Shown piece after piece: positions 59,986 through 64,000 of a DNA stretch of 64,000 bases. Position 1 is the stretch's first letter; each line of letters opens with the position of its first letter. The stretch comes from a virus, in the IMG/VR virus record IMGVR_UViG_3300019760_000001, positions 1 through 64,000 of that record, one strand, 5' to 3'. The notes under the pieces were generated by a model. The model was not told where the DNA came from. It did not search any database and worked only from the letters and a program-made list of their open reading frames with translations. The position numbers and the translations under genes are program-made.

Positions 59986-61183
59986 CATTTATATTCAAGT
60001 AAGGCGTTACACTTACTCCGAGCTTTTAACTCGCTTACAGTCTCCTGTAAGATTAGAACATATCTTAAACTAAATTATTTATTTTTACAAATTTTACATT
60101 TTCTCATAGGCCGTCCTATAAGACTAGATTTCTTTTTATCAGTAGTATCACCACATAAAGTACATTGACAAGTTAAGACTTGTACTTCATCGTCGAAGTA
60201 GTAATCCAGTATATGCCAGTGATCCTTATATGTGCCTTTGAGTTTCTCCAATGTCCTAACTGAACGTTCTCTTCCAGCTTGTTTAGTCCTACAACTTAAA
60301 CAACCTTCAGATTTACCAGAGATTAATTGATTTTTATCAACTACTGAATCCGTTCCACACCCTGTACAAGTTACATTCATATTAAATCTGAACATTCCTT
60401 GCGTCCCAATCTCTTCACGTCCGTGAAATCCTGTGACTTCCCATAAACCAAATGTACGACCAGTTAACTCTGCTACTTGTTCAGCGATTTCTGCTTGAAC
60501 TTTAGCATTTGCTGCTTGTCCGCCTTTAGACTGAGACTCAAATAGCCTACCCTGTAATTGAGCATGTACGAGGTTCTCTGAATAGGTACACCACTCGATA
60601 TTGTTAACTGAGTTGTTAGACCCGTTATTGTCAATATGGTTTACGCACGGTTTGTTAGTTGGGTTGTCTATGAAGTGTGATGCTACAAGTCGGTGGACTA
60701 AGAATCTCTCGATTCTGCCATTGTCTTGTAATGTCACCCTAAGATAGGTTGTTTGCGGTTGGATAGACTTTGCCAGTGTTAAATAGATCTTACTACGTTT
60801 AGAGTAAACTCTACCTTTACTGGTAATTGAGTATAATTCCTCAAAGCCTTTGATATCTTTATGTATTTCTTCCATTATGTTCTCCTATTATGTTTAATAA
60901 CATTATAGCAGAAAATATTTATTTGTAACTTAAATAAGTTAGTTTATTCCTATTTCTTCCTCATTTTATAACTAGAGGTTCTACTCCCTGACGGGATGTT
61001 CGTTGAACGTTCATCGGTAAATTAATACTACGATGCTTCGCTGCTGATTTTCTCTATCGTACACATTTTCAGGGTTCGTTACCTACTTTCGTGGTAATAT
61101 CCTAGTGTACGCCTAACAAGACGTTCCAGACAATTAAAGAATTTTGCTACATACTCTCACGAGTACGAGGGGCTGGTTAGTTA
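59986..61183 (-). ncRNA. Group I self-splicing intron in the helicase gene
   Basis: A 1198-base insert. Core elements are visible on the minus strand: a Q-like segment AATCAGCAGCGAAGC (61049-61035), an R-like segment CGTTCAACGAACAT with GAACAT at 61001-60996, and an S-like AAGATATGTTC with ATGTTC at 60061-60056. GAACAT and ATGTTC form a perfect P7. The 5' exon ends GGGT and can pair with GCCC in the intron with a U-G pair at the splice site (P1); the intron ends in G. Removal joins GGT to ATG in frame. The HNH gene sits between the P7 strands, in the P8 region. The non-coding parts are 60876-61183 and 59986-60074. Confidence 0.82.
60075..60875 (-). CDS. HNH homing endonuclease with NUMOD4-like domain
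   Basis: A 266-residue protein encoded inside the intron. It begins EEIHKDIKGFEELYSITSKGRVYSK, a NUMOD4 domain, followed by the HNH core VHRLVASHFIDNPTNKPCVNHIDNNGSNNSVNNIEWCT, where the HxxxN and NNxxNL-like parts are clear. The C-terminal 100 residues carry two C-x-x-C pairs (CTGCGTD, CLSCRTK) and a further CxCxxC/CKICK, probably zinc-binding DNA contacts. GGAGAA precedes the ATG. It should spread the intron by cutting intronless helicase genes. Its AT-rich flanks and codons differ from the neighbours. Confidence 0.88.
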   Translation of the reverse strand: MEEIHKDIKGFEELYSITSKGRVYSKRSKIYLTLAKSIQPQTTYLRVTLQDNGRIERFLVHRLVASHFIDNPTNKPCVNHIDNNGSNNSVNNIEWCTYSENLVHAQLQGRLFESQSKGGQAANAKVQAEIAEQVAELTGRTFGLWEVTGFHGREEIGTQGMFRFNMNVTCTGCGTDSVVDKNQLISGKSEGCLSCRTKQAGRERSVRTLEKLKGTYKDHWHILDYYFDDEVQVLTCQCTLCGDTTDKKKSSLIGRPMRKCKICKNK

Positions 61184-61801
61184 ACCCAATTCCGAGCTGA
61201 AGATTGACTTAGTACCAAATTGAGACTTCGCCATTCGGTTCATCGATGAAGTAAGTCCGCCACGAGTTGAGGCAAGACTGGTAATAGCCATCTCCAACTT
61301 CGGTACTTCGTCCTTGAAGTCCTCGATAGTCACTGTGCTCTCGTCAAACTCAGGGTTAGCTGCCTTCATCGCTTTGCAGTAAGATAGTTTGGCTTTCTCC
61401 TCGGCTTCGTCACGTTGCATAGAGTTGATTAGCTCAAGTGCTGATGCAGTTGCCTTCGATAAAGCTTGGTAAGTTGAGTCCTTACCAGAACCAGACTTAC
61501 TGATTACCATTCCATATGTGTTGATACCAATAACATCGTCCGAATAAATTGGGTCGTTGATTACTGGTCGACACTGTCCAAATAAATGGCTAAGAACGAA
61601 ATTGGCTACACTCAGTGCAGACACGTTCGAGAATGATGGTGATTTGCTAGTAGCTAACTTGATCATGTCCTGCATGATTGATGGTAGACCAGATGTGTCA
61701 AATTGACGCATGTTACGGTTCTGTAAAAAACCTAGTTCGGCTTCGTACTGGTTAACAAGGTGCTGAAGGTCGGTTGCTATTTTTGATTCAATATTGCTCA
61801 T
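61184..61801 (-). CDS. DUF3987-type replicative helicase, exon 1
   Basis: The first 206 residues of the helicase. The P-loop is SKSGSGKDST (Lys107), and the exon ends KSIFSSELG, which corresponds to the Walker B region. Read without splicing it would stop immediately after ELG. Joined to 59985-58318 it gives a protein of the length usual for these helicases. ATG 61801 follows AAAGGA. The gene is followed by AEP primase, as often for this helicase class. Confidence 0.75.
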
Positions 61802-61812
61802 GTATATCCTTT

Positions 61813-62403
61813 CTATGAGCTACAATTACCGCCTACTACCCAATACATTTCTGCTTTGCTAGTGGATCGGATGTGTTGTAGATTAGTGGTTGCTCTTTCG
61901 AGCTTCTTGTGTGCTGACTTCAGTCGAGTATGATCAGTTGGTGAACATAGCTTGTTACCACAAACCGGACAGTTCAATGAGTTGATGAAGTTAGTTGCAA
62001 TTGCTGATGTACAACTCTTACAAGTTCTACGTGTTGCTTTAACGTTACGCATAGAATTGATAATTGATTGCTCAAGCTTTGGTATGCTGTCTCTAGCTTC
62101 AAAGAACTGTGATTCAGCTGCCTTGAGTTTATTTGATTCACCTGTACTTGGTTCCGATATGACAACCTTACAGGCCCAAAGAGGACCCCATTTGTCATTG
62201 TGACAATAAATTTGATCATTTGCTTCATCCAGGGAAGTAAATACTTGATCTAAGTAGATAATTCCTTGATCTTTTGACGCCCATGTACCAGAGTACTCAC
62301 AACCATACTCATTAGCCATTTGTTCAGTGTCACGAGTAACTTGCTCCTCGAGTTCCTGCTTTGTGCAGTACTTGTAATGATTTGATAAAAATTCTGCTCC
62401 CAT
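61813..62403 (-). CDS. Zinc-ribbon protein upstream of the helicase
   Basis: A 196-residue protein. Residues 1-90 look like a compact alpha/beta domain (IIYLDQVFTSLDEANDQIYCHNDKWGPLWACKV). Residues about 125-150 hold CKSC...CPVC, a zinc ribbon. A coiled helix lies on each side of it (residues about 90-115 and 155-175). It could be a nucleic-acid binding partner of the helicase. Not assigned to a known family. Confidence 0.6.
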   Translation of the reverse strand: MGAEFLSNHYKYCTKQELEEQVTRDTEQMANEYGCEYSGTWASKDQGIIYLDQVFTSLDEANDQIYCHNDKWGPLWACKVVISEPSTGESNKLKAAESQFFEARDSIPKLEQSIINSMRNVKATRRTCKSCTSAIATNFINSLNCPVCGNKLCSPTDHTRLKSAHKKLERATTNLQHIRSTSKAEMYWVVGGNCSS

Positions 62404-62404
62404 A

Positions 62405-62548
62405 TTATGCTCCTATAATTAATTTGATAATGTCATAAGTTACTACAATTCCAGTAACGTCAACAATAACTGTGCCAATGTAAATACCTGTCCATTCAAA
62501 AGTAGGTTTGGCTTGAGATTCGCACCAGATTGTGAATGCTGTGATCAT
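62405..62548 (-). CDS. 47-residue membrane protein
   Basis: A short gene with ATG 62548 overlapping the previous stop (ATGA). The stop lies one base before the next start, with AGGAGC shared. Residues about 21-44 are hydrophobic (GIYIGTVIVDVTGIVVTYDI), giving one membrane helix. Function unknown. Confidence 0.55.
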   Translation of the reverse strand: MITAFTIWCESQAKPTFEWTGIYIGTVIVDVTGIVVTYDIIKLIIGA

Positions 62549-62940
62549 AATTGTTTCCTAATCCACTCACATGCTGCGAATACTGCTTCTGGTTCTGAAT
62601 CTGCAAAGAAGTTCTTCGCTACTTCTGGCTCACCACAAGACACGCAATTTTCCTCATTAGAGTAAACTGAGTAACTTGCACAAGCCCCAGAAACACGGTC
62701 GATTAACAAGTTAGAGTTAATGAAGGCGTCATTATCCAATGCCCATACCTTACACGTATGGGCTAATTCATGTATAGGCATAAATCTAGTCTCTTTATTG
62801 CCGTACAAATAACTATATGATACTCCAAGTTGATAATTTTCAAAAGTAATACTATTTCTTATCTCACATTTAACTTCATCAAAACATAGTATTGTAATAG
62901 GACTTCCTAAAACCTCACTCAATAGCTCTTTACTAATCAT
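62545..62940 (-). CDS. Hypothetical protein
   Basis: A 131-residue protein. The segment MPIHELAHTCKVWALDND contains HELAH, which fits HExxH (His57 to His61 approximately), and NCVSCG gives a C-x-x-C pair. The HExxH could be a zinc site, but the protein is short and the rest shows no protease features, so metallopeptidase activity is only a possibility. It overlaps neighbours on both sides. Confidence 0.5.
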   Translation of the reverse strand: MISKELLSEVLGSPITILCFDEVKCEIRNSITFENYQLGVSYSYLYGNKETRFMPIHELAHTCKVWALDNDAFINSNLLIDRVSGACASYSVYSNEENCVSCGEPEVAKNFFADSEPEAVFAACEWIRKQL

Positions 62941-63373
62941 CTGATTTCACCATCTGCTTAGCTTTCATTGAATACAGTCCTTTCTTGACAATGCCAGTTC
63001 GGTATCGTTTGAGTTCGGCTTGTGACTTAAAGAAGTTATCATACAAAAATGTGCTCGCAAGTTGTTCCGTATACTCATAAACTACTCGGTCAGCGTCTTT
63101 GATAGTTGCTGGTCGGTGGTAATGAACTAATGAGTTAAACATAGTAACAAAGTCAGTGATAGACCTAGGTGCTAATACCTCGTCGTTGACCATGATTGGT
63201 GAATCAAGTCTGGCATGTTCGAAACTGCCTTCCCTCAGCTTACGTTCGGCTTCCTCCAGCTTCTTCGTCAGTTGCTCGTTAGTCTCGCGTAAGATTGCGT
63301 CCGGTTCAGTTTGGACAGCACGTAACTCGTCGTATTGTGCTTGTGTTAGTGGGTAAATTGGTTCTATTTCCAT
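62933..63373 (-). CDS. Hypothetical protein with coiled coil
   Basis: A 146-residue protein. ATG 63373 follows AGGAGC and gives MEIEPIYPLTQAQYDEL. Residues about 22-50 (ILRETNEQLTKKLEEAERKLREG) form a clear coiled coil; the remainder is helical. Function unknown. Confidence 0.6.
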   Translation of the reverse strand: MEIEPIYPLTQAQYDELRAVQTEPDAILRETNEQLTKKLEEAERKLREGSFEHARLDSPIMVNDEVLAPRSITDFVTMFNSLVHYHRPATIKDADRVVYEYTEQLASTFLYDNFFKSQAELKRYRTGIVKKGLYSMKAKQMVKSDD

Positions 63374-63383
63374 TTGTATGCTC

Positions 63384-64000
63384 CTAGTAGTGTAAAAGTT
63401 CCTCATAATCCAGAGTACAGTTGTTTAAGAACATAGAATAAACTAAGTCCTCGATATCCCACTTATATGGGTCGGACATCATGTCCATCGCTTTACAGTC
63501 CTGTTGGTCGACTTTGTAAGTTGTTCTACCAGATTTGTGCACAGTTAAACTGTATTTACATTCGTAAGTTGATTTGTAAGTATCTTTGTCGAAGTACACA
63601 TCAACCCATTCGTAGCTTGGGTTGTCATTCGGCTCAACAATGAAAGTAAACACTTCGTCAAGTCCTATGTACTCCCTGTAATAGTCAAGGTCAGGTGAAT
63701 CACCACAACCACAATGGTCAGATGTGTCCGCTGCTTCCAGTAATTTACCTTGCAGTGCATTCAATGATACCACTTTGTCGATAGGTGATAAGATTTGGTT
63801 AATACTGTCCTCAATTTGCTGCTTTGACTCAACTCTAACAACTTGCTTCAGTTTGTTAGTTAAGATTTCAGTTAAGAACTTGTTAGTCCCTTCCATTCCA
63901 AGGTCAGATGTGTTGAAAGACAATTGGTTCTTTACAACATCCTCAATCTGTGTCTTTAAGTTACCATTCCATCTGAAGGCTTCCTTGACAGCTTCGTTCA
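63384..64000 (-). CDS. Hypothetical protein, partial at the right edge
   Basis: An open frame continuing to the edge of the window. The visible 205 residues include NEAVKEAFRWNGNLKTQIED before any internal start and end DYEELLHY. A small CGCGDSPD motif lies in the middle. The edge bases read xTG, so the start codon may be exactly at the boundary or beyond. Not recognised; it probably belongs to the replication operon. Confidence 0.55.
   Translation of the reverse strand, partial: NEAVKEAFRWNGNLKTQIEDVVKNQLSFNTSDLGMEGTNKFLTEILTNKLKQVVRVESKQQIEDSINQILSPIDKVVSLNALQGKLLEAADTSDHCGCGDSPDLDYYREYIGLDEVFTFIVEPNDNPSYEWVDVYFDKDTYKSTYECKYSLTVHKSGRTTYKVDQQDCKAMDMMSDPYKWDIEDLVYSMFLNNCTLDYEELLHY

Overview
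The window is one continuous stretch of an AT-rich, lytic tailed-phage genome of the N4-like type (Schitoviridae-like). The diagnostic gene is a giant virion RNA polymerase at 27836-34672. It carries all four catalytic motifs of the N4/T7 single-subunit RNA polymerases: TxxGR, a motif A Asp, motif B Rx3Kx7YG and motif C HD. Gene order also matches my memory of N4 read in the opposite orientation: terminase, tail/appendage genes, lysis genes, portal, scaffold, major capsid protein, ejection proteins, virion RNA polymerase, then a convergent block of nucleotide-metabolism and replication genes ending in SSB, RecA-like ATPase, primase and helicase. The host cannot be named from the sequence. A Gram-negative bacterium with low G+C is the best guess. 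I saw no integrase, tRNA gene, CRISPR array or insertion sequence.

Layout. 1-39031, plus strand, late genes: ClpP-like protease, freestanding GIY-YIG endonuclease, PhoH-like ATPase (104-3231); terminase and the gene before it (3504-6237); tail, appendage and fibre genes (6333-13179); lysis cassette with holin, PAS-domain protein, membrane protein and M15 peptidase (14099-16069); portal to major capsid (16117-21640); small virion and ejection genes including a thiolase/ketosynthase-like protein (21735-27779); the giant polymerase and two coupled downstream genes (27836-39031). 39092-64000, minus strand, early/middle genes: small membrane and unknown genes, a RepL-like DNA-binding protein with operator-like palindromes, MazG-like pyrophosphohydrolase, DNA ligase, DHFR, ThyA, NrdB, NrdA and HU, then an SF1 helicase, many tiny overlapping genes, SSB candidate, Sak4-like ATPase, AEP primase and a DUF3987 helicase split by a group I intron with an HNH endonuclease. 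The last gene runs off the right edge.

How it fits together. The polymerase and its neighbours are probably packaged and injected to start early transcription. Nucleotide enzymes feed a phage replisome, and host RNA polymerase may read late genes from a recurring promoter (YTAAGYT, 9 nt, TATAAT-like) that I find before many operons on both strands. The most unusual features are the staphylococcal-nuclease domain fused to the virion RNA polymerase, the polymerase locus divided into three overlapping genes (the last with an HExxH metalloprotease motif), the ketosynthase-like gene among virion genes, the group I intron in the replicative helicase, a PAS-domain protein in the lysis cassette, and the shared promoter element. 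Starts were often moved from the longest reading frame to the one with a Shine-Dalgarno sequence or a start/stop overlap. GTG and TTG starts appear common here.
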